A DNA stretch of 37,890 nt from a virus, in the IMG/VR virus record IMGVR_UViG_3300009705_001498, positions 1 to 37,890 of that record; one strand, given 5' to 3'. Position numbers and translations under genes: made by a program. A model generated the notes under the pieces. That model worked only from the letters and a program-made list of their open reading frames with translations. It made no database searches and was not told the DNA's origin. Each line of letters starts with the position of its first letter. Position 1 is the stretch's first letter. Positions 1-8,064 of the stretch are shown here, one piece after another.

Positions 1-709
1 ACAAGGAATGTTAGCACAAGAAGATACAAGTGGTGATAGTTTCTTCCAAGAACAAATAGAGCAAAGCATGGGACAAGAAAGTTTTAGTGCTACAACAAGT
101 GTAACAGAATCATTTGACACTGGTGCATTTTCAGTTGCTGAAAGTTCAGCAGATGCACAAACAGTACAACAAGAAGAGACACTACAGTTTGTAGAAAATT
201 TCGACGATGGGACTAGTGGCATAAGTGGAGCAGACATACAGTTTGAAGATGAACTAACCACAGCATTAAGTAGTGGCACAGGATTAACAGAATTCCTAAG
301 CCAGGCACCAGCAGATTACAGCAGGTTTGAAGTTGAAGCGCCTACGTTCCAAGAGCAAAGACAATCAGACGCAGTAGAAAGTTTAGCAGATACAATGGGA
401 GCAACAGTTGCCGCGGCAAACCTACAAGCAGAATTAGACACAATACAAGCAGGCAATGAGGGCTCCAGTGAATATGGTGACCAAACTATTGCAGTTGCTT
501 ATATTGGTTATACAGCAGGCTTTAGTGAGTACACTAGCCAAATACAATTAGCAGACCAACAAGCATGGTATGGTAGTTCGCAAGTGTACAAAGGACAAAA
601 GAATGTTGATAACGTACAGAGTTTTTATATGATGGCTGGAAATACTCAAGAAAAACTAAAAGCAATGATAATCAGCCAATACAAATTAAAAGAAAAACAG
701 GAGAAATAA
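1..709 (+). CDS. Unknown Gln/Ser-rich protein, 5' end outside window
   Basis: The frame is open to the left edge, and the first ATG (position 8) has a purine run directly against it rather than a spaced ribosome site, so this is probably the C-terminal part of a longer protein. About 233 residues are visible. The first half is acidic and rich in Gln, Ser and Thr with low complexity. The last 90 residues look folded, with Tyr/Gln-rich segments and a basic C-terminus. No signal peptide, membrane segment or known motif is visible. It ends one base before the next gene and is probably co-transcribed with it. I do not recognise it; a virion or membrane-associated protein is possible, but this is a guess. 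Confidence 0.6.
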   Translation, partial: QGMLAQEDTSGDSFFQEQIEQSMGQESFSATTSVTESFDTGAFSVAESSADAQTVQQEETLQFVENFDDGTSGISGADIQFEDELTTALSSGTGLTEFLSQAPADYSRFEVEAPTFQEQRQSDAVESLADTMGATVAAANLQAELDTIQAGNEGSSEYGDQTIAVAYIGYTAGFSEYTSQIQLADQQAWYGSSQVYKGQKNVDNVQSFYMMAGNTQEKLKAMIISQYKLKEKQEK

Positions 710-710
710 A

Positions 711-1142
711 ATGGCAGAAGTAGAATATGCAGGTGTAAAAATGAGTGGTTCAAAACTCATGATTATACTTCCTTTACTTGGTACTTTAATTGGTGGGCTA
801 TGGGGAGGCTTTGAACTCTACAGTAGACTACTTGATGCTGAAGAAAAATTAGCAAACTTACAACCAGAAGCAATTCAGCAAGAGTTAGCAAATATTCGTG
901 AACTTACTGATATTATCAAAACAGATTTAAGGGATGATATTACTATTGCAATGGATTTAGCAAGAGCAACAGATAAAACATCAGCTGAAACACAACGAGA
1001 AATTAGAAACGATGTGTATGCTATGGAACGTGACATGAATACACGTTTTAAAGACATGGATACAGAAACTAGAGAGCTAAGAAAAGAACTGGAAGAAAAG
1101 ATAATGACTATACTTGAAAATCCACTCAACGACACTGAATAA
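711..1142 (+). CDS. Small membrane-anchored coiled-coil protein
   Basis: This 143-residue protein has one hydrophobic segment at about residues 16-37 (Ile/Leu/Gly-rich), followed by a long charged helix from about 42 to 135 with heptad-like spacing of Leu, Ile and Met. That pattern predicts a single-pass membrane protein with a coiled-coil tail. A good ribosome site (AGGAGA) lies just before the ATG. It sits between an unknown protein and the CHASE2 cyclase gene, which starts 16 bases after its stop and has its own late promoter. The size and shape would fit a spanin-like, holin-associated or scaffold protein, but no family is recognisable. Neighbourhood suggests it could act at the membrane with the cyclase (inference). 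Confidence 0.7.
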   Translation: MAEVEYAGVKMSGSKLMIILPLLGTLIGGLWGGFELYSRLLDAEEKLANLQPEAIQQELANIRELTDIIKTDLRDDITIAMDLARATDKTSAETQREIRNDVYAMERDMNTRFKDMDTETRELRKELEEKIMTILENPLNDTE

Positions 1143-1146
1143 CAGC

Positions 1147-1152
1147 TAAATA
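1147..1152 (+). promoter_or_regulatory. T4-like late promoter (TAAATA), leaderless geometry
   Basis: TAAATA ends five bases before the ATG at 1158. If transcription starts six bases after the box, as in T4-type late promoters, the first base of the mRNA is the A of the cyclase start codon. Confidence 0.65.
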
Positions 1153-1157
1153 CTGTT

Positions 1158-3254
1158 ATGAAATTTTTATATAGTGGTTATGCAGTACTGATATCTATTG
1201 TGTTGCTACTTGCATTGCGAGTAGCAGATCCAACGGCACTACAAAGTGTTAGAGGTCAAACATTTGATGCATATCAACAGTTAGATACAATTAAGCAAAG
1301 CCAGGATGTTGTACTATTAAACATCGGCGAAAAAAGTTTAGCAGTTAATGGTCAATACCCTTGGCCCAGACAATACTATGCACAAATGGTGATAGATGTT
1401 GCAGGCGCCGGAGGCGGTGTGCTAGGCTGGACGATTATGTTTCCTGAAGCAGACAGGTTTTCTGGAGACGAAATATTTGCTAATTATTTGATGGAAAATA
1501 AGGTTAATGTGCAAGGAGCAAGACGTAATCCTATTAACTTTAATGTATTAAGTCAAGCAACTAGTACAAGAGGCATTAAAACATCAGGCCCACATATAGG
1601 AACAGGCACAATTGGCCCTGTGCCAGCAAAAGATTATTTACTAAAGTGGCCCAACTTAGTTACAAACATTCCGCTACTAGAAGCAGTAGCAAACGGCAAA
1701 GGCGTAACAGCGTCAGCACCACAGCCAGATAACCAAACACGAACATACCCATTAGCAATTACAGTTGGCGATAGACTGTATCCTAGTTTTGCTATTGAAA
1801 TGCTAAGGGTAAGTAAAGGTCAAAAAAGTTATATGGTTAAGACTAGCGAATTGGGAATACAAGAAGTTGCTGTTAAAGGATACGACCCAATAGTAACGCA
1901 GTCAGACGGTACAGCATACATTCGCTTTAACAACACATTCGAGGAAATTGAATACTTGGGAGCCGAAACTTTGGACCATCTTGCAGGCAAAATGGTTATA
2001 GTAGGTGTTACAGCAGAAGGTATTGCAAATCCTGTGCCTACGCCAAGAGGTAATTTGTATCCACAGCAAATACATGCTCATATGCTACAGAACTTTATAG
2101 ATAGCAGTAACATTACCAGGAATGAGTTAAGTGCTGTGTACGAGCTTCTGTGTGCGTTACTGGGCATGATATTAATAGGTTTAGCGATATATAAATCGCA
2201 TATATGGGTAGGATTAGTAACTACAGTTACTATTATAGGAGGAATTGTATACTACAGTATACATTCTTACACAGCAAACTTGGTATTATTTGATGCAACG
2301 TTTCCAGCAATAGCAAGTTTCTTAATATTTACCCAGGCAAGTTTTAACAACTTCTGGATACAGTTTAAACTAAGAGCAGAGATACAAAAACAATTTGCCG
2401 GTTACGCCTCTCCTACAGTAGTGCGTATGTTACAAGAAAACCCAGAACTAATTAAGCAAGGTATGAAGAAAGAAGTAAGTATTTGCTTCTCAGATTTACG
2501 TGGATTTACACCTCTAGGTGAGAGCTTTGGGGACGATGTACAAGGTTTAACAAAGATAATGAATGGGTATATGGATGCTATTACACAACCTATACTTGAT
2601 GCAGACGGCATGGTGATTAAATATATCGGCGATGCAAGTATGCACATACACAATGCTCCTATGGACGATCCAGACCATCCTAAGAGTGCGGTGCAAACAG
2701 GACTATTAATGCTTAGAGCAGTAGAGAAATTCAATGATAAAATTGTTAAAGAGGGTAGACCACCCGTTGGTATGGGTGCTGGTATTAATACTGGGCTCGG
2801 TTATATTGGGGAAATGGGCTCCACTGCAAGACACTCATATGACATACTCGGAGATGCAGTTAGTACCGCGGCAAGAATAGAAAGCAAATGTAAAGAGTAC
2901 GGATGTTTACTCCTTGTGGGCGGTGATACACATAAACATACTGCAAATGATTTCTTTTATTTAAAAGTAGATGACTTGGCAGTAAAAGGAAAAACAATTG
3001 GTATAGAAATATATACCGTACTTGATATTAAGAAAACTAAGTATGCTAAAGCAAAACAAATGCACGAAGACATGCACACACATTATCGCAATCAAGAATT
3101 TAAGAAAGCAATTAATCTATGTAACAAGTTAGCAGATGCATTTGAAGGCAAGATGTCAAACTATTATACTATGTGGATTGAACGTTGTAAATTCCAAATG
3201 ACTCAAACACTTCCTAAAGATTGGGACGGAGTATTTATTGCTACATCGAAGTAG
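1158..3254 (+). CDS. CHASE2-domain class III adenylate cyclase
   Basis: This 698-residue protein has the full bacterial CHASE2-cyclase layout: a membrane segment at about 5-22, an extracytoplasmic CHASE2 sensor region at about 30-325, three membrane segments at about 328-347, 349-368 and 375-396, and a class III nucleotide cyclase domain at about 440-625. The two metal-binding aspartates are present (Asp446 in FSDLRGFT, Asp492 in YIGDAS), as are the adenine-selecting Lys488 and Asp562 and the transition-state Arg573. The usual catalytic Asn four residues before that Arg is Ser569, which may lower activity. Expected reaction: ATP to cAMP and pyrophosphate at the inner membrane, controlled by an external signal. 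It has a leaderless late promoter and abuts the convergent gene at 3255 with no gap. Finding it intact in a T4-like phage is unusual. Confidence 0.9.
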   Translation: MKFLYSGYAVLISIVLLLALRVADPTALQSVRGQTFDAYQQLDTIKQSQDVVLLNIGEKSLAVNGQYPWPRQYYAQMVIDVAGAGGGVLGWTIMFPEADRFSGDEIFANYLMENKVNVQGARRNPINFNVLSQATSTRGIKTSGPHIGTGTIGPVPAKDYLLKWPNLVTNIPLLEAVANGKGVTASAPQPDNQTRTYPLAITVGDRLYPSFAIEMLRVSKGQKSYMVKTSELGIQEVAVKGYDPIVTQSDGTAYIRFNNTFEEIEYLGAETLDHLAGKMVIVGVTAEGIANPVPTPRGNLYPQQIHAHMLQNFIDSSNITRNELSAVYELLCALLGMILIGLAIYKSHIWVGLVTTVTIIGGIVYYSIHSYTANLVLFDATFPAIASFLIFTQASFNNFWIQFKLRAEIQKQFAGYASPTVVRMLQENPELIKQGMKKEVSICFSDLRGFTPLGESFGDDVQGLTKIMNGYMDAITQPILDADGMVIKYIGDASMHIHNAPMDDPDHPKSAVQTGLLMLRAVEKFNDKIVKEGRPPVGMGAGINTGLGYIGEMGSTARHSYDILGDAVSTAARIESKCKEYGCLLLVGGDTHKHTANDFFYLKVDDLAVKGKTIGIEIYTVLDIKKTKYAKAKQMHEDMHTHYRNQEFKKAINLCNKLADAFEGKMSNYYTMWIERCKFQMTQTLPKDWDGVFIATSK

Positions 3255-3881
3255 TTAGTCATCCGGAGTCCATTGCTTGACAGCAGTAAATAGATTTGCA
3301 TAGTCAAGCAAATCAGATCTCAGTGTTTTTAAATGTGTTAACTCAAGTGGAGCTTGTAGACCCGAAGCTTGGTATAGCGGAAGATAGAAGTTTATAATTT
3401 TATCAACACGTTGTCGGTCAGTTAAAATTGCTTTCATTACTCGTTGATGCCATTCGTTGCTAGACACAATATCAAATAGCCAACCATGATGTGGACTATG
3501 GCTGTTAAATTTCTTAACCATTTCTTTTGTTTCGTAGTACACTGCTCGAACAGGATTTATATTTACTCTGTATTTTTTCATCACGGCAGGGTATACCCAC
3601 CAGTGTTCTCTACAACGTTGGTTTTTTAAGAATCCTCTATACTCGTTCACCATGCTCTTTTCTAAACCATCTGCACTTTCCCTAATTTGCACATCGTAAA
3701 CGTCCATTAAATTGTCTGCTATTTTTTTATGTTTAGCAGAAAAGTCTTCGTAGTTCTCCTTAAGGTCAAGAATCGAGAACGTACCGTCTAAAAATGTGTT
3801 GGGGATTGTATTGTGTAGTTTGAATTTATTGAGCTCAGTAGTCAAACGTATAGAGTCAAAATTTATAATATCCTTTGACAT
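3255..3881 (-). CDS. Unknown 208-residue protein
   Basis: I choose the ATG at 3881 because a late-promoter-like box (TAAGTA, minus strand 3892-3887) lies exactly five bases before it, the same geometry as other late genes here; a longer frame runs to 3896. The product is soluble and mixed alpha-helical by composition, rich in Lys, Asn and aromatic residues, with a His/Trp-rich central part near residues 90-150 (including EHWW and SHSPHHGW). No signal peptide, membrane segment or catalytic motif is clear. Its 3' end touches the cyclase stop codon on the other strand. It lies downstream of the methyltransferase in the same direction. Function not recognised. Confidence 0.7.
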   Translation of the reverse strand: MSKDIINFDSIRLTTELNKFKLHNTIPNTFLDGTFSILDLKENYEDFSAKHKKIADNLMDVYDVQIRESADGLEKSMVNEYRGFLKNQRCREHWWVYPAVMKKYRVNINPVRAVYYETKEMVKKFNSHSPHHGWLFDIVSSNEWHQRVMKAILTDRQRVDKIINFYLPLYQASGLQAPLELTHLKTLRSDLLDYANLFTAVKQWTPDD

Positions 3882-3886
3882 GCTAT

Positions 3887-3892
3887 TACTTA
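3887..3892 (-). promoter_or_regulatory. Late-promoter variant TAAGTA
   Basis: On the minus strand TAAGTA is followed by five bases and ATG (3881). It differs from TAAATA at one base but keeps the exact spacing seen at seven other genes. Confidence 0.4.
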
Positions 3893-3906
3893 TCACATAT
3901 TGATGG

Positions 3907-4608
3907 TTAGGGAGTACCTAGCACAAATTCTACAAAAAGGATCTCACCCCAATCCTTCATCGCCGCACCTTTCCGATCTCTTGCATAATGATCCGGCCCG
4001 GACATCGCGAAGTGTTTATTTTTTACTGCAAACCCACATTCCTGTGCAACCTGAGCGATACTGTTAATGGAAGCAGAATTTTCTGTAAGCAAAATTACGC
4101 AATCTGGCGCCATCTTATTTTTTATATTTGTAAAAAACTCTCTATGTGCATTCCAGTTTTTATCTATGGCCAATCTTATCCAATCTTCTTTTGAGTTAAA
4201 CTGGACGTCTCCGGTTGGTAAATAATGGTATTGCCTGAATTGTGGAGGATTCCCAATTATTAAGTCGTAGTTGTCTTTTAAAATGGCTACGTTATCATTA
4301 TGCACAGCAGTAGCATTATCGATATTATTGTCTTTAATGGTTTTGTGCATGAGATCGCATGCCGGCTCAAATTTTTCTAATAATGTTATATGATTGCATA
4401 CATCACATGCTAACATTCCAAGCCCTAAAAAGCCTACACCTGAACACCAATCTAATGCATGATTAAAAGTTTTGTTTGGATGATATTTTTTAAAATAATC
4501 GAAGTAGGCCTGGATATATTGCGTCCCGCCACCATTAGTTTCTTTCGACCAGTAAATATGTGTGTCGTTGACTTTGTATGTCCAATTTATATCTAAAAAC
4601 TGTTTCAT
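3907..4608 (-). CDS. SAM-dependent methyltransferase, NPP-type
   Basis: This 233-residue protein has a Rossmann methyltransferase core. Motif I is DWCSGVGFLGLG at about residues 53-64, binding S-adenosylmethionine. Motif IV is IIGNPPQF at about 117-124, the NPPY/F-like loop typical of enzymes that methylate amide or ring nitrogen atoms, such as PrmC-type glutamine or N6-adenine methyltransferases. A target-recognition domain is not obvious, so a protein or small-molecule substrate is as likely as DNA. The ATG overlaps the stop of the Nudix gene (ATGA), indicating translational coupling. It lies in the gp14-gp15-Nudix operon on the minus strand. Substrate unknown. Confidence 0.8.
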   Translation of the reverse strand: MKQFLDINWTYKVNDTHIYWSKETNGGGTQYIQAYFDYFKKYHPNKTFNHALDWCSGVGFLGLGMLACDVCNHITLLEKFEPACDLMHKTIKDNNIDNATAVHNDNVAILKDNYDLIIGNPPQFRQYHYLPTGDVQFNSKEDWIRLAIDKNWNAHREFFTNIKNKMAPDCVILLTENSASINSIAQVAQECGFAVKNKHFAMSGPDHYARDRKGAAMKDWGEILFVEFVLGTP

Positions 4609-5099
4609 ATTGTATTGATGCCAAGAATAGTGTGCAGTTTATCTGTGCCCTTATTTCTGCCTAAAGTAGATCTTGCACCATCGTGTAATGGCTTAGGCCA
4701 CCTACCAATGTCGACCCATGCATAACCAGAACTCTCGTCATTTAACGTAGGAATGAACTCACTTGGTACAACAGCAACGAAACTGTAATACATAAAGTTT
4801 TTGTTTCTACTTTGATAAACATCTATAGGATTTAATTTTTGTAGTTCTGGAACGAACCCAATCTCTTCTTCTAACTCTCGTTGTATACATTCAAACGGAG
4901 TCTCACCACTATCAATCATACCACCCCAAAAACCCCAAGTATTTTTATGACGCTTGTCACTGTTCCTTAGTTGAAACAGGCATCGCCCAGTGTCTTTAGC
5001 AAGAAACAAAACTCCTGCCCCGGCAATCCCTTCGAATGTTTTTACAGGTTCAGTTTCCAATATCCTGGGTTGTACTGGCCTTCGTGTGTGCTTGTCCAT
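4605..5099 (-). CDS. Nudix hydrolase
   Basis: The 164-residue product carries a textbook Nudix box at about residues 59-81 (GX5EX7REUXEEXGU, seen as G-MIDSG-E then REL-EE-I-G). Such enzymes cleave nucleoside diphosphates linked to another group, using Mg2+ held by the REXXEE glutamates. The length is normal for a single-domain Nudix enzyme. With the start at 5099 the gene overlaps the end of gp15 by 58 bases; a TTG near codon 14 could be a later start, so the first residues are uncertain. Its stop overlaps the methyltransferase start. Possible substrates include dNTP derivatives, NAD-like caps or sugar nucleotides; the sequence does not decide. Confidence 0.9.
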   Translation of the reverse strand: MDKHTRRPVQPRILETEPVKTFEGIAGAGVLFLAKDTGRCLFQLRNSDKRHKNTWGFWGGMIDSGETPFECIQRELEEEIGFVPELQKLNPIDVYQSRNKNFMYYSFVAVVPSEFIPTLNDESSGYAWVDIGRWPKPLHDGARSTLGRNKGTDKLHTILGINTI

Positions 5100-6478
5100 G
5101 CGGCGTTCTCGTATTTGTATTGTTTGTTTGTGTATAAGTTTTTAATGTATTGTACGGTAGTTTGAGTACTAGCATCAAGCGATACAATCCATTTAGCACC
5201 ATCATATTCTATTATATCGTGAACATCTGCGTTAAAGATGCCCCAGTTGTCTCCAACAATTTCGTTAGTAAGTAAGTATCGTTGTCCAGTTGCAACTGCA
5301 CTTAATGTGCCGTCTCCTGGATAATTTTCTAGAGGATTTACAATTCTTGTTATATCAGTTTGTGTTGTACTAGGTAATGTATCATTGTCTAATGTGAACA
5401 CTAACTTAGCAGTATCAGTTACCGACCTAACAATAGTTCCTGTAATTAACGAGGCATATTCAATGTCGTTATTGATATTTAATTGTAGTGTACTTCCAGC
5501 TGTTAACGGAATGTCTGCAATGTTTACAGCATTTGAGCCAGCAGATCCACTGCTAGTTTGAGGTGCTAACACTTCTAATAAGTCATTCCAATTTGCTTTA
5601 ACTGTAGTTCCATCATCGTAAACACTTTGTGCCGGTGTACCAGTCGGAGCACTCTTAAATAGTGTTGCTTCAGCACCATCTATACTTACCCAATAGTTAT
5701 TTGGTGTGATAGTTTGAATTTCCATGTTACCGTCTATAGTTCTAAAGAAGTCGTAAATATCTGAATCGTACCCTAAATCACCAGTGCTGGCTGTCTTGTA
5801 TACATTAGCAGTAATAGAGTTAATAATTTTTTGACGTTTAACTGCCGCCGGCGGACTTAGCCATATAGGCATAACAAATGTCAGTGTAGCAACATCAAGG
5901 GTTTCATCGACACCAGCTGGAATACTTCTATTGCTCCATTGTATGTCAGTTAATTCGACTTCGAATATATTAGCCCAATCTAACGGATTTGAGTTTTGTT
6001 GTAACTGTAAACTTGGATTGAATAATATTAAAATTTGTTCTAACAACTGTAGTTTCTGGTCAGTATTACTACTCCATACATCTACTTGCATTGTTAAGTT
6101 ATAAGGTACAGGCATTATTCTATCTGTACTGTATAAGTTTCCTTTACCAGTGCCGTATGTTGAAGTATTGGAATTGTATGCCCTTTCAGCCACTTGCACT
6201 TTAGAAACTAGTGTTGGATCTTGTGTTCTGTCTCTAGCAATTAATAAACTTTGTATACTACATGCAATAAATGGAGTGCTGTTAATCATGTTCTCACCGC
6301 CTTTAGTAAGGATGTGAGCAACCATTCGACTCATGTCTGAATATCTAACAGGAGCCTTGTTGTAATATGTAACACCGCCACGTTTACCTTCTGAAACTTT
6401 AAATTCACCAAAGATCCGCATGAACTGTAGTAAGTATCTTCTTACCTGTGCGTCATAAAAATAATCCATATTTGCCAT
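5042..6478 (-). CDS. 15: Tail completion and sheath stabiliser protein, gp15-like
   Basis: Residues 1-210 match the T4 gp15 pattern: an N-terminal FYDAQVRRYL segment, a VRYSDMSRM region, a long strand with a VPYNLTMQVDVWSSN motif, LLEQIL-LFNPS, and an end at LTFVMPIWLSPP. gp15 forms a ring on the last tail tube and sheath rings and joins the tail to the neck. At 478 residues it is far longer than T4 gp15 (about 270). The extra C-terminal half contains Trp/Gly/Tyr-rich repeats resembling those in the sheath and gp14 of this phage. It starts one base after the gp14 stop, so the two are co-translated, in keeping with their joint role. The 3' end overlaps the Nudix gene. Confidence 0.88.
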   Translation of the reverse strand: MANMDYFYDAQVRRYLLQFMRIFGEFKVSEGKRGGVTYYNKAPVRYSDMSRMVAHILTKGGENMINSTPFIACSIQSLLIARDRTQDPTLVSKVQVAERAYNSNTSTYGTGKGNLYSTDRIMPVPYNLTMQVDVWSSNTDQKLQLLEQILILFNPSLQLQQNSNPLDWANIFEVELTDIQWSNRSIPAGVDETLDVATLTFVMPIWLSPPAAVKRQKIINSITANVYKTASTGDLGYDSDIYDFFRTIDGNMEIQTITPNNYWVSIDGAEATLFKSAPTGTPAQSVYDDGTTVKANWNDLLEVLAPQTSSGSAGSNAVNIADIPLTAGSTLQLNINNDIEYASLITGTIVRSVTDTAKLVFTLDNDTLPSTTQTDITRIVNPLENYPGDGTLSAVATGQRYLLTNEIVGDNWGIFNADVHDIIEYDGAKWIVSLDASTQTTVQYIKNLYTNKQYKYENAAWTSTHEGQYNPGYWKLNL

Positions 6479-6479
6479 A

Positions 6480-7502
6480 CTAGTCTGCCTTCGGTTTCAC
6501 TATTTTACTGAGATTAGTTTTAACTGCATCAGTTGTACCATCAGTATTAATTCTTTGGTCATCGTTGTTAACAAACGAAGTAAGTATCTTATTAGCCGCT
6601 GACCATGCCGCTGTCTTATCATCACTAACCTTACGCCAAACACTCAAGTTCTTTAAGAATAATCTGTGTGGAGCAAAGTCTGTTCTTAGGAAGTAATCGC
6701 CTTCGTTTGCATCTACCGGGAATGTTGTGCCACTACCAACTATAGTTGCTCCGTTCGGAGGAGTACCATCGACATTAGGAAGATAAACTCCAGGCGTGTC
6801 ACCTTCTACATACAAATGACCACCAGCTACATAGTCTGCATCATACGGTGTTTCTGACGCCGCCAATGCTTGAACTTTATCTGATATAGCAATCTCTGTG
6901 CTGTAAGTACTTAATATATTTCTTAAATCATCAGCACTTTCACCGGTGCCAAGTATGTCTCTGTACTCTGGACTATCTGTTATGTTAGTTAGTTTAACTC
7001 TCCACAAGTGGGGCCACCATCTTGCATCGTAGCCTTCTGCTGGTCTGCCTGCATCACTAACAACAAAATATCTGTTAACGGCTTCACCGCCACCAAGTAA
7101 CAAGTCATCTCGTAAATGAGGTAGCTCAACGACATCACCTGCCATTAAACGTCTACCTAATAAACTAGCACATGTATTCATATGGAAAGTCATAAACAAT
7201 GAGTCATTGTTAACAAACATACCAAATTGTGTTAAGTCAAAGTCTGGATCTCCGGGAGTATAACTGCCACGTAATTCGTAAATATCAGTATCATACTTCC
7301 TGTCTCGGTTTTCTAAAAACAGTACATCTTGTATATACAAGTCACCTGTTCCAGTACTTGCAGTGGTGTCATCAGTGTATGTTCCTATGTATTTGTGTAC
7401 ATAGACTCCTGTTCCACCCGCATTGATATTCTCGGCAATGATTCTATCTTGAAAATCATAGTCGTTTGTTTTGTTCTTGTTCCATAAACTTAATCTAGGC
7501 AT
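6480..7502 (-). CDS. 14: Neck protein, gp14-like
   Basis: The 340-residue product resembles T4-type gp14: near residues 95-135 it has the sequence FGMFVNNDSLFMTFHMNT and then RRLMAGDVVELPHLRDD, as in the gp14 core. gp14 and gp13 form the neck that closes the head and receives the tail. I place the start at 7502: a TAAATA box (7513-7508) lies exactly five bases upstream, whereas the longer frame to 7517 begins with a GTG inside the promoter. The C-terminal part has a Gly/Trp-rich stretch (GDYFLRTD and LSVWRKV) similar to repeats in gp15 and gp18. It is the first gene of a minus-strand operon with gp15, far from gp13, unlike T4. Confidence 0.8.
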   Translation of the reverse strand: MPRLSLWNKNKTNDYDFQDRIIAENINAGGTGVYVHKYIGTYTDDTTASTGTGDLYIQDVLFLENRDRKYDTDIYELRGSYTPGDPDFDLTQFGMFVNNDSLFMTFHMNTCASLLGRRLMAGDVVELPHLRDDLLLGGGEAVNRYFVVSDAGRPAEGYDARWWPHLWRVKLTNITDSPEYRDILGTGESADDLRNILSTYSTEIAISDKVQALAASETPYDADYVAGGHLYVEGDTPGVYLPNVDGTPPNGATIVGSGTTFPVDANEGDYFLRTDFAPHRLFLKNLSVWRKVSDDKTAAWSAANKILTSFVNNDDQRINTDGTTDAVKTNLSKIVKPKAD

Positions 7503-7507
7503 AGCAG

Positions 7508-7513
7508 TATTTA
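7508..7513 (-). promoter_or_regulatory. Late promoter for gp14-gp15 operon, leaderless geometry
   Basis: Minus-strand TAAATA followed by CTGCT and ATG (7502). The spacing predicts that the mRNA begins at the start codon. Confidence 0.65.
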
Positions 7514-7529
7514 TCACTTTCTAAAGTTC

Positions 7530-7558
7530 TTGACACAAGACGTGATAACTACTATAAT
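7530..7558 (+). promoter_or_regulatory. Sigma70-like promoter for tRNA-Ser
   Basis: TTGACA (7530-7535), 17-base spacer, TATAAT (7553-7558). The tRNA-Ser 5' end is at 7569, about where such a promoter would initiate. Both hexamers are perfect consensus. Confidence 0.8.
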
Positions 7559-7568
7559 GTGTACATAC

Positions 7569-7658
7569 GGAGAGTTGGCTGAGTGGTCGAAAGCGCCTCC
7601 CTGCTAAGGAGGTATATGGGTAACTGTATCGAGGGTTCGAATCCCTCACTCTCCGCCA
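7569..7658 (+). tRNA. tRNA-Ser (GCT)
   Basis: The acceptor stem is GGAGAGT (7569-7575) pairing with ACTCTCC (7648-7654), followed by a discriminator G and an encoded CCA. The anticodon stem CCTCC/GGAGG closes loop CTGCTAA with anticodon GCT at 7603-7605. A long variable arm, as expected for a class II tRNA, and a GTTCGAAT-type T loop are present. It reads AGC and AGT serine codons, and AGT is common in this phage's genes. Confidence 0.95.
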
Positions 7659-7678
7659 CAATTACTGACAAAAAAAGG

Positions 7679-7706
7679 TTGACTTACCCGTAAAATACTG
7701 TATAAT
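7679..7706 (+). promoter_or_regulatory. Early sigma70-like promoter, AAAAGG-extended
   Basis: TTGACT (7679-7684), 16-base spacer, TATAAT (7701-7706), preceded by AAAAAAGG. The leader then has an AAAGAGG ribosome site before the ATG at 7741. It belongs to the AAAAGGTTGAC family seen at four other sites. Confidence 0.8.
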
Positions 7707-7740
7707 AGTACACATATTAACGCAAAGAGGCAGTAGTAAC

Positions 7741-8019
7741 ATGGCATATTACACTCATACAGCAGATCCAATAGGCGTTTTCACTGAAAAAGAACACGGA
7801 AATTACTTTGAATTTAGTAATAATCCAGATAATTTTGCATTTTGCGAAGACCACCCACATGTTATATGGGTAGGATCTCATGGCGTTGCCGGAGACAGCG
7901 GACGCCGTTATGCTACTGTTAAGAAAACAGTTGCGTATGTGGTAGTTGATGAAGACGAGTTTGGACTTCCTGTTGTTGAGAAGTGGAATATCAAACAGCG
8001 TAAAGATTACTTCGTATAA
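7741..8019 (+). CDS. Conserved small phage protein, function unknown
   Basis: This 92-residue protein is acidic, rich in aromatic residues and His, and has a compact beta-type pattern with a central WVGSHGVAGDSGRR loop and a basic C-terminal tail (KQRKDYFV). There is no membrane segment or signal peptide. It is driven by its own early-type promoter with an AAAGAGG ribosome site 10 bases before the ATG, so it is probably made early in infection. It lies between two tRNA genes. Its style is typical of small proteins conserved in marine T4-like phages, but I cannot name a function. Confidence 0.75.
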   Translation: MAYYTHTADPIGVFTEKEHGNYFEFSNNPDNFAFCEDHPHVIWVGSHGVAGDSGRRYATVKKTVAYVVVDEDEFGLPVVEKWNIKQRKDYFV

Positions 8020-8064
8020 CAGACAAGCACATTAACCTTGTGCTAGTAGTAAGTTGTTCCTTCT

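Noticed and set aside
1-3254. Pycsar-type defence (cyclase plus membrane effector)
   Set aside because: The cyclase has a CHASE2 sensor and adenine-selecting residues, and the neighbouring membrane protein shows no cyclic-nucleotide-binding domain.
3907-4608. Methyltransferase as the protector against a GCWGC restriction enzyme
   Set aside because: The motif is NPPQ-type (amide or ring-nitrogen methylation) without a target-recognition domain, while sites such as GCWGC are usually cytosine-C5 methylated; and the site is absent, not modified.
7503-7517. gp14 start at 7517
   Set aside because: It would begin with GTG inside the late promoter; the exact TAAATA-N5-ATG spacing supports 7502.
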